Counted from the stretch's first letter, positions 17,591 to 26,644 are shown. The stretch is 64,000 nucleotides of DNA from Prevotellaceae bacterium UBA1075 (GCA_002316015.1 DCCS01000023.1:21974-85973); one strand, 5' to 3'. Notes: generated by a model not told the origin, from the sequence alone. A program made the numbers and translations.

Positions 17591-19147
17591 ATGCATACGA
17601 CCAACACAATGACACTTACACCATCCGATGAGGCACAACTTCGTGCCCAGGGTATCACCCGGGAACAACTGATGGCTCAACTCGAGTGTTTCCGCAAGGG
17701 TTTCCCCTACATGAAGTTGCAGGCGGCGGCCTCGGTGCCCGATGATATCCTTTCCCTCACTTCCGAGAGCCAGGAGCAGTATGTGCAGAAGTGGGATGAG
17801 TACAAGGCCCAGGGGCACAAGATTACCAAGTTCGTGCCCGCAAGCGGGGCGGCCAGTCGCATGTTCAAGGACTTGTACGCGTTCTTGGAGTCAGGGCGCC
17901 AGGCCCCGTCGGGCGATGTGGAGAAGACATTCTTTGGCAACCTGCGCAAGTTTGCCTTCTATGATGCCCTCAACGATGCCTGTGTGCTGCTTTATGGCAT
18001 GGGAGCCGAGTCGTTGGTCGAGGAGCAGCGTTGCCATGATGTGGCCGAGGCTCTGTTGGGTAACGAGGGCTTGGGATACGGAAGCCTGCCCAAGGGCTTG
18101 CTTCAGTTCCATTCCTATGCCGACTGTGCGCGCACGCCCGTGGAGGAGCATCTCACCGAGGCTGCCCTGTATGCCAGCAGCCAGGGCGAGGCCGACGTGC
18201 ATTTCACCGTGAGCCATGAGCATAGGGAACTCTTTGAGGAACTCATCGACAGGGTGCTTCCCGAATACGAGGAGCGCTTCCGCGTCACTTATCATGTCTC
18301 GCTCAGCGAGCAGTTGCCCTCTACCGACACGGTGGCCGCCAACGAGGACGGCACCCCCTTCCGCACGGATGACGGGCGGCTCCTGTTCCGCCCCGGGGGC
18401 CATGGCGCGCTCATCCATAACCTGGATGCCCTGGACTCCGATGTGGTGTTCATCAAGAACATCGACAATGTGGTGCCCGATGTTCTCAAGGCCGACACCG
18501 TGCATTGGAAGCAAGTGCTGGCAGGTGTGCTTGTGAGTGTGCAGGAGCAGGCGTTCCGCTACATGCGCCTGCTGGACAGCGGCACTTACAGCCATGACGA
18601 CCTGGAGGATATCATACGCTTTGTGCGCCACACCCTGCACACCGACATGCCGGGGCTCAAGCACATGGAGGACACCGAACTGAGCGTTTGGCTGCGCTCG
18701 CGCCTGAACCGTCCCATCCGCGTGTGTGGCATGGTGCGCAATGTGGGAGAGCCGGGAGGTGGCCCCTTCCTGGCTTACAACCCGGACGGAAGTGTCTCCC
18801 TGCAGATACTGGAAAGCAGCCAGATAGACCCCGAAAACGCAGAGACCCAGGCCATGTTCCGTCATGGGACGCACTTCAATCCGGTAGATCTTGTGTGTGC
18901 TGTCAGGGACTTGAACGGCAAGCACTTCTCCTTGCCCGACTTTGTCGATCCCGCCACGGGCTTCATTTCCCACAAGAGCAAAGACGGACGGCCGTTGCTG
19001 GCTCTTGAGTTGCCCGGACTGTGGAATGGCGCCATGAGCAACTGGAGCACCATAATGGTTGAGGTCCCCTTGAGCACCTTTAATCCCGTGAAGACGGTCA
19101 ACGACCTGCTTCGCCCACAGCACCAGGCGAAGTCCGGTGTGCAGTGA
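17591..19147 (+). CDS. DUF4301 family protein
   Basis: A 518-residue protein of the Bacteroidetes-restricted DUF4301 family; function unknown. A glycine-rich motif KFVPASGAASRMFKD near residue 80 resembles the nucleotide-binding loop of sugar nucleotidyltransferases, and the family is thought to be related to that fold. Other conserved-looking parts are DGRLLFRPGGHGALIHNLD and VVFIKNIDNVVPD, also seen in nucleotidyltransferase-like proteins. No signal peptide. The ATG at 17609 (MTLTPSDE) is an alternative start. It stands alone, divergent from relA. Confidence 0.85.
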   Translation: MHTTNTMTLTPSDEAQLRAQGITREQLMAQLECFRKGFPYMKLQAAASVPDDILSLTSESQEQYVQKWDEYKAQGHKITKFVPASGAASRMFKDLYAFLESGRQAPSGDVEKTFFGNLRKFAFYDALNDACVLLYGMGAESLVEEQRCHDVAEALLGNEGLGYGSLPKGLLQFHSYADCARTPVEEHLTEAALYASSQGEADVHFTVSHEHRELFEELIDRVLPEYEERFRVTYHVSLSEQLPSTDTVAANEDGTPFRTDDGRLLFRPGGHGALIHNLDALDSDVVFIKNIDNVVPDVLKADTVHWKQVLAGVLVSVQEQAFRYMRLLDSGTYSHDDLEDIIRFVRHTLHTDMPGLKHMEDTELSVWLRSRLNRPIRVCGMVRNVGEPGGGPFLAYNPDGSVSLQILESSQIDPENAETQAMFRHGTHFNPVDLVCAVRDLNGKHFSLPDFVDPATGFISHKSKDGRPLLALELPGLWNGAMSNWSTIMVEVPLSTFNPVKTVNDLLRPQHQAKSGVQ

Positions 19148-19500
19148 CCCAGGCATGCGCGTGTTCGGAATGTTAGTGCCATGACCATGTCACGGCGGCA
19201 CAAGATAAGAGTGAGGGTTGCCAGACAGCACATTCAGGCATCCCTCACTTGCCGTTTTTCCCCATGACATCCGCCTGGTTGCGGGAGTCAGTGTGCCTGT
19301 TCCGCCTTTCTTCGCCTCTTTCGGGTTTCTTGCAGAGAGTGCTGTAGATGTCCGGATCCCCCTCTTCATGACCAGGCGGGGCTTTACGCTGGACCACTCT
19401 GGCTTTCCATGTAGTCCGGCCAGGTGGGATGCCGGCCAGGTCACATGGGCGTGCCTTGTCTTTTTTGGGCGGTTCACGCTGTGGGTTTAGGGGGGATAAA
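19148..19500. other. Gene-free stretch after DUF4301
   Basis: Short open frames only, none with recognisable content. No repeat or RNA was recognised. Confidence 0.4.
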
Positions 19501-19503
19501 GAA

Positions 19504-19536
19504 ATAATGGCATCCTTAAAAACAGAATGCCATTAT
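19504..19536 (-). terminator. Terminator of the tRNA-Pro/Cys unit
   Basis: ATAATGGCAT (19504-19513) pairs perfectly with ATGCCATTAT (19527-19536). On the minus strand the stem is followed by a T-rich tract, placing it just after tRNA-Cys. Confidence 0.65.
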
Positions 19537-19558
19537 GCTGACGTGTCCTTTTGTGCAG

Positions 19559-19630
19559 AGGTGCCTGGCGGATTCGAACCGCCGTACACGGTTTTGCAGA
19601 CCGTTGACTAAGCCACTCATCCAAGGCACC
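19559..19630 (-). tRNA. tRNA-Cys (anticodon GCA)
   Basis: Reverse complement folds with acceptor GGTGCCT/AGGCACC, anticodon loop with GCA flanked by CGGTCT and AAACCG, and T arm GGCGGTTCGAATCCGCC. Discriminator T; CCA not encoded. Confidence 0.95.
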
Positions 19631-19647
19631 ATTCTGAAATGGTTGTG

Positions 19648-19679
19648 CAAAGGTACGCCTTTTATTTTGTTCTTCCAAA
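19648..19679 (-). promoter_or_regulatory. Promoter of tRNA-Cys
   Basis: On the minus strand TTTG is followed after 20 bases by TACCTTTG (19648-19655), a textbook Bacteroidetes promoter 18 bases before the tRNA 5' end. Confidence 0.7.
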
Positions 19680-19722
19680 CATTTTGGCGGAATTCTGTGT
19701 CTCCCGCTCCTTTGCGGCGTGG

Positions 19723-19795
19723 TCGGGGTGACCCGACTCGAACGGGCGACCACCTGGTCCCAAACCAGGTGCGCTACCAACTGCGCTACACCCCG
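19723..19795 (-). tRNA. tRNA-Pro (anticodon TGG)
   Basis: Reverse complement gives acceptor CGGGGTG/CACCCCG, D arm GCGCAGTTGGTAGCGC, anticodon loop TTTGGGA (TGG) and T arm GCCCGTTCGAGTCGGGT. CCA not encoded. Confidence 0.95.
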
Positions 19796-19828
19796 TGCCC
19801 GCCAGGGATATTTCCCCGAAAAGCCTTG

Positions 19829-19859
19829 CAAAAGTAACGCATTTTGCCGAAATGGGCAA
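19829..19859 (-). promoter_or_regulatory. Promoter of tRNA-Pro
   Basis: Minus strand TTG (19857-19859), 20-base spacer, then TACTTTTG (19829-19836), which fits TAnnTTTG. Confidence 0.6.
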
Positions 19860-19919
19860 GACAAACGCCATGATTTTTTGCATCCAGTGGCTGCTGTGTA
19901 TATTTTACTCGGTCTGTTG

Positions 19920-19960
19920 TACCCACTTGTGGCTAAAATGAGTAAATTTGTAGGTGGGTA
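19920..19960 (+). promoter_or_regulatory. serC promoter -7 box inside an inverted repeat
   Basis: TAAATTTG (19943-19950) fits TAnnTTTG. It lies between TACCCACTT (19920-19928) and AGGTGGGTA (19952-19960), which are complementary except for one position. The arms could be an operator or an early hairpin controlling the serine operon; this is inference. Confidence 0.4.
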
Positions 19961-20054
19961 TAGAGGTGGGAAAGATTGTGAGGCGTAGTTTCGGCATCTG
20001 TCACACCATTAGATCACAATATTGTAGAAGAGATATAACAACAGAAGAAGTGAT

Positions 20055-21122
20055 ATGAAGAAGTACAATTTCAATGCGGGGCCAAGTATCCTTCCCCGCG
20101 AGGTGATAGAGGCCACTGCCTCTGCTTGCCTTGAGTTTGAGGGGTCTGGGCTCAGCCTGATGGAAATCAGCCACCGTGCCAAGAATTTCCAGCCGGTGAT
20201 GGACGAGGCTGTGGCCTTGTTCAAGGAACTGCTGCAGATCCCCGATGGCTACTCGGTGCTGTTCCTTGGCGGCGGGGCAAGCCTTGAGTTCTGCATGGTT
20301 CCCTATAACCTGCTGGAGAGGAAGGCGGCCTACCTCAACACCGGTGTGTGGGCAACCAAGGCCGAGAAGGAGGCGCGCCTCTTTGGCGAGGTGGTGGAGG
20401 TGGCTTCCAGCAAGGACAGCAATTTCACCTATATTCCCAGGGACTTCGCCATTCCTGTGGATGCTGACTATCTGCATATCACGACCAACAACACAATATA
20501 CGGGACAGAATTGCGCAAAGACCTGGACTCTCCCATACCTGTGGTTGCCGACATGTCAAGCGACATCTTCTCGCGTCCTGTGGATGTGAGCAAGTATGGA
20601 ATCATCTACGGGGGCGCGCAGAAGAACTTGAGCATGGCGGGCGTGACCTTTGTCATTGTCAAGGAAGACCTGCTGGGGCATGTGAGCCGCCCCATCCCCA
20701 CCATGCTGGACTACCGCACGCATGTGAAGAAAGGCAGCATGTTCAACACGCCTCCTGTAGTGCCCATCTACTGCGCGCTGCAGAACCTCAAGTGGATCAA
20801 GGCGCAGGGAGGAGTGGAGGCCATGGAGCGGCGTGCCATCGAGCGCTCGTGCATCGTGTATGACGAGATAGACCGCAACCGCCTCTTCGTGGGCACGGCC
20901 CAGGAGGACAGCCGCTCGAGGATGAACCTCACCTTCGTGCTCAAGCCCGAGTACCAGGACCTCCAGGATGAGTTCCTGGCCTTTGCCACACAGCAGGGCA
21001 TGGTGGGTGTCAAGGGACACCGCGACGTAGGCGGTTTCCGTGCCAGTTGCTACAATGCCATGAGTGTCGAGGGGTGTCGGGCACTGGTGGAGTGCATGAG
21101 AGAGTTTGAGTCCAAGCATTGA
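20055..21122 (+). CDS. serC: Phosphoserine aminotransferase
   Basis: PLP enzyme of 355 residues for step two of serine synthesis (3-phosphohydroxypyruvate plus glutamate to phosphoserine); it also serves pyridoxal phosphate synthesis. It begins [17 protein letters not shown], the family signature, and carries [10 protein letters not shown] and the PLP lysine Lys190 in [13 protein letters not shown]. Length is normal. It is followed by serA and a DUF1015 gene, an arrangement common in Bacteroidales. Confidence 0.97.
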   Translation: MKKYNFNAGPSILPREVIEATASACLEFEGSGLSLMEISHRAKNFQPVMDEAVALFKELLQIPDGYSVLFLGGGASLEFCMVPYNLLERKAAYLNTGVWATKAEKEARLFGEVVEVASSKDSNFTYIPRDFAIPVDADYLHITTNNTIYGTELRKDLDSPIPVVADMSSDIFSRPVDVSKYGIIYGGAQKNLSMAGVTFVIVKEDLLGHVSRPIPTMLDYRTHVKKGSMFNTPPVVPIYCALQNLKWIKAQGGVEAMERRAIERSCIVYDEIDRNRLFVGTAQEDSRSRMNLTFVLKPEYQDLQDEFLAFATQQGMVGVKGHRDVGGFRASCYNAMSVEGCRALVECMREFESKH

Positions 21123-21217
21123 ACGGGTCGCGGGACGCGCCCCCGACGGCAATGCGCCTCCATGGGGCCGCGTTGCCGTCCGGGCGACTTCCATCACATA
21201 TTTATATATACACAGCT

Positions 21218-22138
21218 ATGAAAGTATTGGTAGCAACAGAGAAACCATTCAGCCAGGTGGCTGTGGATGGCATCAAGAAAGTAATCGGTGAGGCGGGAGG
21301 CCAGGTGGCCTTGCTGGAGAAATATGGCGACAAGGCTCAGTTGCTCAGAGCCGTGTCCGATGCCGACGCGCTCATTGTCCGTTCCGACAAAGTTGACAAC
21401 GAAGTGCTGGACGCGGCCAAGCGGCTGAAGGTCGTGGTGCGTGCGGGCGCGGGCTATGACAATATTGACCTGGAGTCGGCCACAGCACACGGGGTGGTGG
21501 CCATGAACACCCCAGGGCAAAACGCCAACAGCGTGGCCGAGCTGGTCTTCGGGCTGCTCGTCTATGCCGTGCGCAATTTCTACAACGGCACGAGCGGCAC
21601 AGAGCTCAAAGGCAAGAAACTCGGCATCCTCGCCTTCGGAAACGTGGGACGCAACGTCGCGCGCATCGCCAAGGGCTTCGACATGGATGTGTACGCTTAT
21701 GACGCCTTCTGCCCCCGAGAGGCTATCGAGGCGGCCGGAGTGCACGCGGCGGCTTCCCGTGAGGAACTCTTCGAGCAGTGCGACATTGTATCGCTGCACA
21801 TTCCCGCCACCCCCGAGACCAGGCAGAGCATCAACCACGACCTGGTGGGCAAGATGAAGAAGGGTGGCATACTGGTCAACACCGCACGCAAGGAGGTGAT
21901 TGACGAGCAGGGGCTGATAAGCCTCATGCGGGAGCGTGCCGACCTGAAATACATCACCGACATCAAGCCTGACGGAGACGCGACATTCTCTGCCGAGTTT
22001 CCCGGCCGCTATTTCGCCACGCCCAAGAAGATGGGGGCGCAGACAGCCGAGGCCAATGTGAACGCGGGCATAGCGGCGGCGCGGCAGATAGTGGACTATA
22101 TCCAGAAGGGAGTCACCAAGTTCCAGGTCAACAAATAG
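21218..22138 (+). CDS. serA: D-3-phosphoglycerate dehydrogenase, short Lys-type
   Basis: A 306-residue NAD-dependent D-2-hydroxyacid dehydrogenase for the first step of serine synthesis. The cofactor loop is LGILAFGNVGRNVARIA and Arg224 sits in VNTARKEV. The protein lacks the C-terminal ACT or ASB domains of long SerA, so it is probably not feedback-inhibited through an ACT site. The usual catalytic His in TPHIGAQT is replaced by Lys270 (ATPKKMGAQTAEA), the feature of the class described from Entamoeba and Bacteroidales. The ATG at 21218 gives MKVLVATEKP. It follows serC by 95 bases. Confidence 0.92.
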   Translation: MKVLVATEKPFSQVAVDGIKKVIGEAGGQVALLEKYGDKAQLLRAVSDADALIVRSDKVDNEVLDAAKRLKVVVRAGAGYDNIDLESATAHGVVAMNTPGQNANSVAELVFGLLVYAVRNFYNGTSGTELKGKKLGILAFGNVGRNVARIAKGFDMDVYAYDAFCPREAIEAAGVHAAASREELFEQCDIVSLHIPATPETRQSINHDLVGKMKKGGILVNTARKEVIDEQGLISLMRERADLKYITDIKPDGDATFSAEFPGRYFATPKKMGAQTAEANVNAGIAAARQIVDYIQKGVTKFQVNK

Positions 22139-22227
22139 CAACAGGCTTACGGGGCGGATGGCCGTCGGGAACCCCGTTTCCCCATGCCGGTGACTGCCCT
22201 CCATGGCCATCAACCCTACAGAAAGAA

Positions 22228-23475
22228 ATGGCAAGAGTAAAACCCTTCAGGGGATTGCGCCCACCACGAGACTTGGTGGAGCAGGTAGAGTGCCGTCCCT
22301 ATGACGTGCTCGATTCCGATGAGGCGAGGGCCGAGGCTGGCCACAACGAGAAGTCACTATACCACATCATCAAGCCCGAGATAGACTTCCCTGCGGGCAC
22401 CAGCGAGTATGACCCGCGCGTGTACCGGCGCGCAGCCGAGAACTTTGCCAAGTTCCAGCGCGAGGGATGGCTGGTGCAGGACAGCAAGGAAATGTATTAT
22501 GTGTACGCGCAGACCATGAACGGGCACACGCAGTACGGGCTGGTTGTGGGCGCGGCCGTGGATGACTACATGAATGGAGTCATCCTCAGGCATGAACTCA
22601 CCCGAAAGGACAAGGAGGAGGACCGCATGAGGCATGTGCGCGCGTGCGATGCCAACCTGGAGCCCGTCTTCCTGGCTTATCCCGATGACAGCGAGTTGGA
22701 CACCATCGTGGCGCGCTATGCGGTTCAGGCACCTGTGTATGACTTCATCGCCCCTGTGGATGGCTTCCGCCACCAGTTCTGGCTGGTGGATGATGACGGT
22801 GACCAGGATGCCATCACCCGGTGCTTTGCGCGCATCCCTCATCTGTATATCGCCGACGGGCACCACCGCACGGCCGCCGCCGCCCTGGTGGGTGTCGAGA
22901 AGGCCAAGGCCAATCCCCACCACACGGGCAACGAGGAGTACAACTACCTGATGGCCGTATGTTTCCCTGCCAGCCAGCTTACCATCCTGGACTACAACCG
23001 GGTGGTGAAGGACTTGAACGGACACACACCCGAAGAGTTCCTTGCACTCCTTGGGCAGGACTTCACGGTGACCCCACAGGGCGTGGAGCCCTACCGGCCG
23101 GCCCGCCCGCATGAGTTCAGCCTCTATCTGCGGGGCATGTGGTACAGCCTGGCACTGAAGCCCGGACTGGCAGACGAGTCCGACCCCGTCGGAAGCCTGG
23201 ATGTGAGCATCAGCAGCAAGCGTATTCTGGATGCCATCCTGGGCATCAGGGACCTCAGGTCTGACAAGCGCATTGACTTTGTGGGCGGTTTGCGCGGACT
23301 GGGTGAACTCAAGCGCAGGGTGGACAGTGGCGAGATGCAGATGGCTCTCGCGCTTTATCCCGTGAGCATGCAGCAGATTATCCGTATAGCCGACAGCGGC
23401 AAAATCATGCCTCCCAAGGCCACGTGGTTTGAACCGAAGCTGCGCAGCGGGCTGGTGGTGCACAAACTCTCTTAG
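22228..23475 (+). CDS. DUF1015 family protein
   Basis: A 415-residue protein of the widespread DUF1015 family, function unknown but repeatedly found next to serA and serC in Bacteroidales, which suggests a link to serine or phosphoserine metabolism. Family marks are the start RVKPFRGLRPPRDLVEQVEC, LRHELTRKDKEEDRMRH, and the motif IADGHHRTAAA, which may bind a nucleotide or phosphate. No signal peptide or membrane segment. It begins 90 bases after serA and is followed after 13 bases by yigZ. Confidence 0.9.
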   Translation: MARVKPFRGLRPPRDLVEQVECRPYDVLDSDEARAEAGHNEKSLYHIIKPEIDFPAGTSEYDPRVYRRAAENFAKFQREGWLVQDSKEMYYVYAQTMNGHTQYGLVVGAAVDDYMNGVILRHELTRKDKEEDRMRHVRACDANLEPVFLAYPDDSELDTIVARYAVQAPVYDFIAPVDGFRHQFWLVDDDGDQDAITRCFARIPHLYIADGHHRTAAAALVGVEKAKANPHHTGNEEYNYLMAVCFPASQLTILDYNRVVKDLNGHTPEEFLALLGQDFTVTPQGVEPYRPARPHEFSLYLRGMWYSLALKPGLADESDPVGSLDVSISSKRILDAILGIRDLRSDKRIDFVGGLRGLGELKRRVDSGEMQMALALYPVSMQQIIRIADSGKIMPPKATWFEPKLRSGLVVHKLS

Positions 23476-23488
23476 CCGTCCTTTTCCC

Positions 23489-24085
23489 ATGGTGGACGAA
23501 TACAGGACAATCACAAAAGCGAGCCAGGGAACTTACTCCGAGTTGAGGAGCAGGTTCCTTGGCTTTGCGCATCATGTCACCACGCCCGAGGAGGCCCTGG
23601 CTCTGGTGTCCGACTGTCAGAAGAAATACTACGACGCGCGCCATGTGTGCTGGGCTTATATGCTGGGGGCCGAGCGGGAGGTGTTCCGCAGCAACGACAA
23701 CGGTGAGCCGAGCGGAACGGCGGGCAAGCCGATACTCGGGCAAATCAACAGCCGGGAGTTGACAGATGTGATAGTGCTGGTGGTACGTTACTTCGGTGGT
23801 GTCAAACTGGGGACCGGCGGGCTGATAGAGGCTTACCGCACCACAGCAGCCACCACGCTCGACGCTGCCCAGGTGGAGACGCGCACGGTGGACGGCACAT
23901 GCAGCGCCGACTTTGACTATGCCGACATGAATGCGGTGATGAGGGTGTCGCGTATGATGGGAGCTCGCATTGTGGAGCAAACCTGTGACCTGCAATGCCA
24001 CATGACCTTCTCCATTCGCATGGGCAGGCTGGACGAACTGGAGCGCAGACTCGACTGTGCGCTACGCCACATTCCCTTCGAGTAA
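23489..24085 (+). CDS. yigZ: YigZ/IMPACT family protein
   Basis: A 198-residue protein with the IMPACT N-terminal domain (UPF0029). Diagnostic parts are DARHVCWAYMLG, SNDNGEPSGTAGKPILGQI and VVRYFGGVKLGTGGLIEAYR. The family is linked to translation control in eukaryotes; its bacterial role is unclear. The ATG at 23489 gives the expected N-terminus. It is last in the serC-serA-DUF1015-yigZ run. Confidence 0.92.
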   Translation: MVDEYRTITKASQGTYSELRSRFLGFAHHVTTPEEALALVSDCQKKYYDARHVCWAYMLGAEREVFRSNDNGEPSGTAGKPILGQINSRELTDVIVLVVRYFGGVKLGTGGLIEAYRTTAATTLDAAQVETRTVDGTCSADFDYADMNAVMRVSRMMGARIVEQTCDLQCHMTFSIRMGRLDELERRLDCALRHIPFE

Positions 24086-24145
24086 CTACACCTTCAGAAT
24101 GCTTGGGGGCGCATCCGTTAATCTTCCTGTGTGGGCGGATCCGAT

Positions 24146-24167
24146 GGGGCTGGGCCGGCACAGCCCC
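24146..24167. terminator. Hairpin between convergent yigZ and GNAT genes
   Basis: GGGGCT (24146-24151) pairs with AGCCCC (24162-24167). It lies in the gap between convergent genes. There is no strong U tract. Confidence 0.4.
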
Positions 24168-24224
24168 CAAGGGAAATGTTCTCCGCGTTGAACTTGTGCG
24201 CGACGTTTGCGGTACTCGCGTGAC

Positions 24225-24830
24225 TCATGCGGGGCGCATGCCGCTTGCTTGTTTCATATCTTTGTGCTCTCCCAGCATCTTCTCCATCCAGATGATGTCA
24301 AACCACCGCCCGAACTTGTAGCCAATCTTGTGGAAATGGGCGCATTGCTTGTATCCCAAGTGCTTGTGGAAGAGCGGGCTCTGGTGTGTGAGAAGCCTGT
24401 CGGGCTCGTCGGTCCATGCGATGCAGGCCGTGAGGTTGAGGAAACCGCGCTCCCTCAATTCCTTCTCCAACTCATTGTACAACTTCCCGCCCACTCCCTT
24501 GCGGTGCAGCGTGGCCTTCACATAGATGGAGACCTCCACGCTGCGGCTGTAGGCCGCGCGCTCATAGTATGCCCCCGCGTAGGTGTAACCCACTATTTGC
24601 CCCTCCTCGTCCTCGGCCACCAGGTAGGGATAATGTTCCAGCGTGCGGGCGATGCGCCGGGCAAACTCTTCCTCTGACGGCACTTCATACTCAAAGGTGA
24701 CGGCCGTCTCGCGCACATATGGCGCGTATATTTCCCTTATCTGTCCTGCATCGGCAGGGGTGGCGGTACGCAGGGTGATGTGCTCGGGGCGTTTGTGGCC
24801 TTTCGTGTCTTGTGTTCCTTTTGCCGGCAT
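24225..24830 (-). CDS. GNAT N-acetyltransferase (phosphinothricin acetyltransferase-like)
   Basis: A 201-residue GNAT enzyme. After about 18 residues it reads HITLRTATPADAGQIREIYAPYV, close to the Pat/Bar/YncA group that acetylates phosphinothricin, methionine derivatives or related amino acids. Acetyl-CoA binding is by SIYVKATLHRKGVGGKLYNEL (motif A) and substrate features by GFLNLTACIAW and FHKIGYKFGRWFDIIWME. The ATG at 24830 is used because upstream sequence in the same frame runs into the 22-base tandem repeat. The true substrate is unknown. Confidence 0.85.
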   Translation of the reverse strand: MPAKGTQDTKGHKRPEHITLRTATPADAGQIREIYAPYVRETAVTFEYEVPSEEEFARRIARTLEHYPYLVAEDEEGQIVGYTYAGAYYERAAYSRSVEVSIYVKATLHRKGVGGKLYNELEKELRERGFLNLTACIAWTDEPDRLLTHQSPLFHKHLGYKQCAHFHKIGYKFGRWFDIIWMEKMLGEHKDMKQASGMRPA

Positions 24831-24950
24831 GTTCGGTTCTTGTTTGTCGTTTATGCGTTTTTGCGGGCACTCCTCCGGGCATGCGGGCACGTGATGTGGT
24901 GCGGTGCGAGGCGGAAGGGGGCACGTCCTTGCCTGTTTTGCTGTTTCATG

Positions 24951-24958
24951 CAAAGTTA
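24951..24958 (-). promoter_or_regulatory. -7 box for the GNAT gene
   Basis: Minus strand TAACTTTG, about 120 bases before the GNAT start. It excludes starts inside the repeat array to its right. Confidence 0.45.
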
Positions 24959-25069
24959 TGACAAATTGGTGGTACTCGTGTCCCGGACGCGTGTCTTTCC
25001 TCGGACGGAAATTCCTCCGGGCGGCTGGAGCGGGTCTCGGGCGCGAGGCGATGTCGTGGGCAGTGAGAC

Positions 25070-25172
25070 GCATGCCGCCGCGTTGGCCATCGCATGCGGC
25101 TGCGTTGGCCATCGCATGCGGCTGCGTTTGCCATCGCATGCGGCTGCGTTCGCCATCGCATGCGGCTGCGTT
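25070..25172. repeat. 22-base tandem repeat array, locus A
   Basis: Units begin at 25070, 25092, 25114, 25136 and 25158, a constant 22-base step. The consensus is GCATGCGGCTGCGTT followed by GGCCATC; the first unit is variant and the last incomplete. The array lies in a gene-free gap between the GNAT and serine palmitoyltransferase genes. The step is not a multiple of three, so the array is not a coding repeat. There are no unique spacers, so it is not CRISPR. A related array is at 61164-61251. Confidence 0.9.
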
Positions 25173-25283
25173 TTCTGGGGAGGTGCCGGAAAAAGGAAGT
25201 GCCCCGCCTTTTGTGGGCGGGGCACTGGATTATTGTTTGCTTGTGACGGCTGTGTCAAATGGTGCGGGGTGGCGCGCGGCGTG

Positions 25284-26477
25284 TCACAGGATGCCCTGTT
25301 CGTGGAACACCTTCTTGAGCCTCTTCACCGACTCGTCCACCTGTTCGTGTGTGTGTGTGGCCATCAGCGCGTATCTTACCAGCGTGTCCGAAGGGGCGCA
25401 TGCGGGAGGAATCACGGGATTGATGAACACGCCCTCCTCAAACGCGCGTGCCACCACGATGAAGGTCTTCTTGAGGTCACGCACATAGAGCGGGATGATG
25501 GGGCTTTCGGTGTCGCCTATCTCGAAACCCTCCTCACGGAAACGCTTCAGGGCATAGTTGGTCACGTCCCACAGGGCGGCGATGCGTTCCGGCTCCGCCT
25601 GGATGATGCGCAAGGCCTCGCGCGCCGCCGCTGTGGCGGCGGGCGTGCAGCTCGCGCTGAAGATGTAGGTGCGCGCCGTGTGCCTCAGGGAGTCGATGAT
25701 AACCTGGTTTGCGGCGATGAAGCCTCCGATGGAGGCCAGCGACTTGGAGAATGTGCCCATGATGAGGTCGATGTCCTTGGTGAGCCCGAAGTGGTCGCAC
25801 ACGCCTCGTCCCTGCCTGCCAAACACGCCGATGCCGTGTGCCTCGTCCACCATGATGCTGGCGTTGTACTTGTGCTTGAGGCGTACAATCTCGGGCAGGT
25901 TGGCCAGGTCGCCCTCCATGGAGAACACTCCGTCCACCACGATGAGTTTCACCTTGTCGGGCTCGCAGCGCTGGAGTACGCGCTCCAGGTCGGCCATGTC
26001 GTTGTGCTTGTAGTGCAGCTGTGTGGCAAAACTCAGGCGGCGGCCATCTACAATGCTCGCGTGGTCACGGTCATCGCAGATGACGTAGTCGTCCTTGCTC
26101 ACCAGCTGGGGTATCACACCGCTGTTCACGGTGAACCCGGTGGCAAACACCAGGGCATCGTCCTTGCCCACAAACTCGGCGAGCTCCTTCTCCAGCTGCA
26201 CGTGGATGTCCAGCGTGCCGTTGAGGAAACGGCTTCCTGCGCATCCGCTTCCGTACTTCTGCATGGCCGCGCACCCGGCGTCGATGACGCGCTGGTCGCC
26301 CGTGAGACCTGTATATGCGTTGGAACCGAACATCAACACGTGATGGCCGCCCATCTCAACTTCTGTTCCCTGCTTTCCCTCTATCTCTCGGAAGTAAGGA
26401 TACACGCCTTTTTCTTTTACCTCCTTTGACAATGCGTAGAAGGGGTGCTTGGCGAGTTTCTCTTCTAATAGTCCCAT
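25284..26477 (-). CDS. spt: Serine palmitoyltransferase-type alpha-oxoamine synthase
   Basis: A 397-residue PLP enzyme of the alpha-oxoamine synthase family that condenses serine with an acyl-CoA to start sphingolipid synthesis, a hallmark of Bacteroidetes. Family features are YGSGCAGSRFLNGTLDIH, the HASIVDG histidine, VVDGVFSMEGDLANL, DEAHGIGVFG, and Lys245 in GTFSKSLASIGGF as the PLP lysine. KBL and AONS are alternatives, but the N-terminal part with FREIEGKQGTEVEMGG and the neighbouring lipid kinase fit SPT. The ATG at 26475-26477 is preferred over in-frame starts upstream. Divergent from the lipid kinase gene. Confidence 0.9.
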   Translation of the reverse strand: MGLLEEKLAKHPFYALSKEVKEKGVYPYFREIEGKQGTEVEMGGHHVLMFGSNAYTGLTGDQRVIDAGCAAMQKYGSGCAGSRFLNGTLDIHVQLEKELAEFVGKDDALVFATGFTVNSGVIPQLVSKDDYVICDDRDHASIVDGRRLSFATQLHYKHNDMADLERVLQRCEPDKVKLIVVDGVFSMEGDLANLPEIVRLKHKYNASIMVDEAHGIGVFGRQGRGVCDHFGLTKDIDLIMGTFSKSLASIGGFIAANQVIIDSLRHTARTYIFSASCTPAATAAAREALRIIQAEPERIAALWDVTNYALKRFREEGFEIGDTESPIIPLYVRDLKKTFIVVARAFEEGVFINPVIPPACAPSDTLVRYALMATHTHEQVDESVKRLKKVFHEQGIL

Positions 26478-26522
26478 CTTAATCGTTTGTTCTCCGTTCC
26501 ACACAAGGAACGTAAATTTTTG

Positions 26523-26530
26523 CAAAGGTA
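26523..26530 (-). promoter_or_regulatory. -7 box of spt
   Basis: Minus strand TACCTTTG, 45 bases before the spt ATG. This rules out longer starts that would lie upstream of transcription. Confidence 0.55.
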
Positions 26531-26627
26531 GTGCTTTTCCGCTTTTTATGCCTAAGCCCTTGTGCAAAAAGTGCGTGCAAACTCCACATTTGCCCTTCTA
26601 CTTGTCATGCAAATGTGCCTTTTTGCT

Positions 26628-26635
26628 TAATTTTG
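26628..26635 (+). promoter_or_regulatory. -7 box of the lipid kinase gene
   Basis: Plus strand TAATTTTG ends 9 bases before the ATG at 26645, so the message would be nearly leaderless. Confidence 0.5.
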
Positions 26636-26644
26636 TGCCAGATT

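Noticed and set aside
24831..25139. N-terminal extension of the GNAT gene into the 22-base repeats
   Set aside because: The frame is open but the repeat step is not a multiple of three, the peptide is low complexity, and the -7 box at 24951-24958 lies inside it.
25070..25172. CRISPR-like array
   Set aside because: Units are directly contiguous 22-mers without unique spacers, and no cas genes are near.
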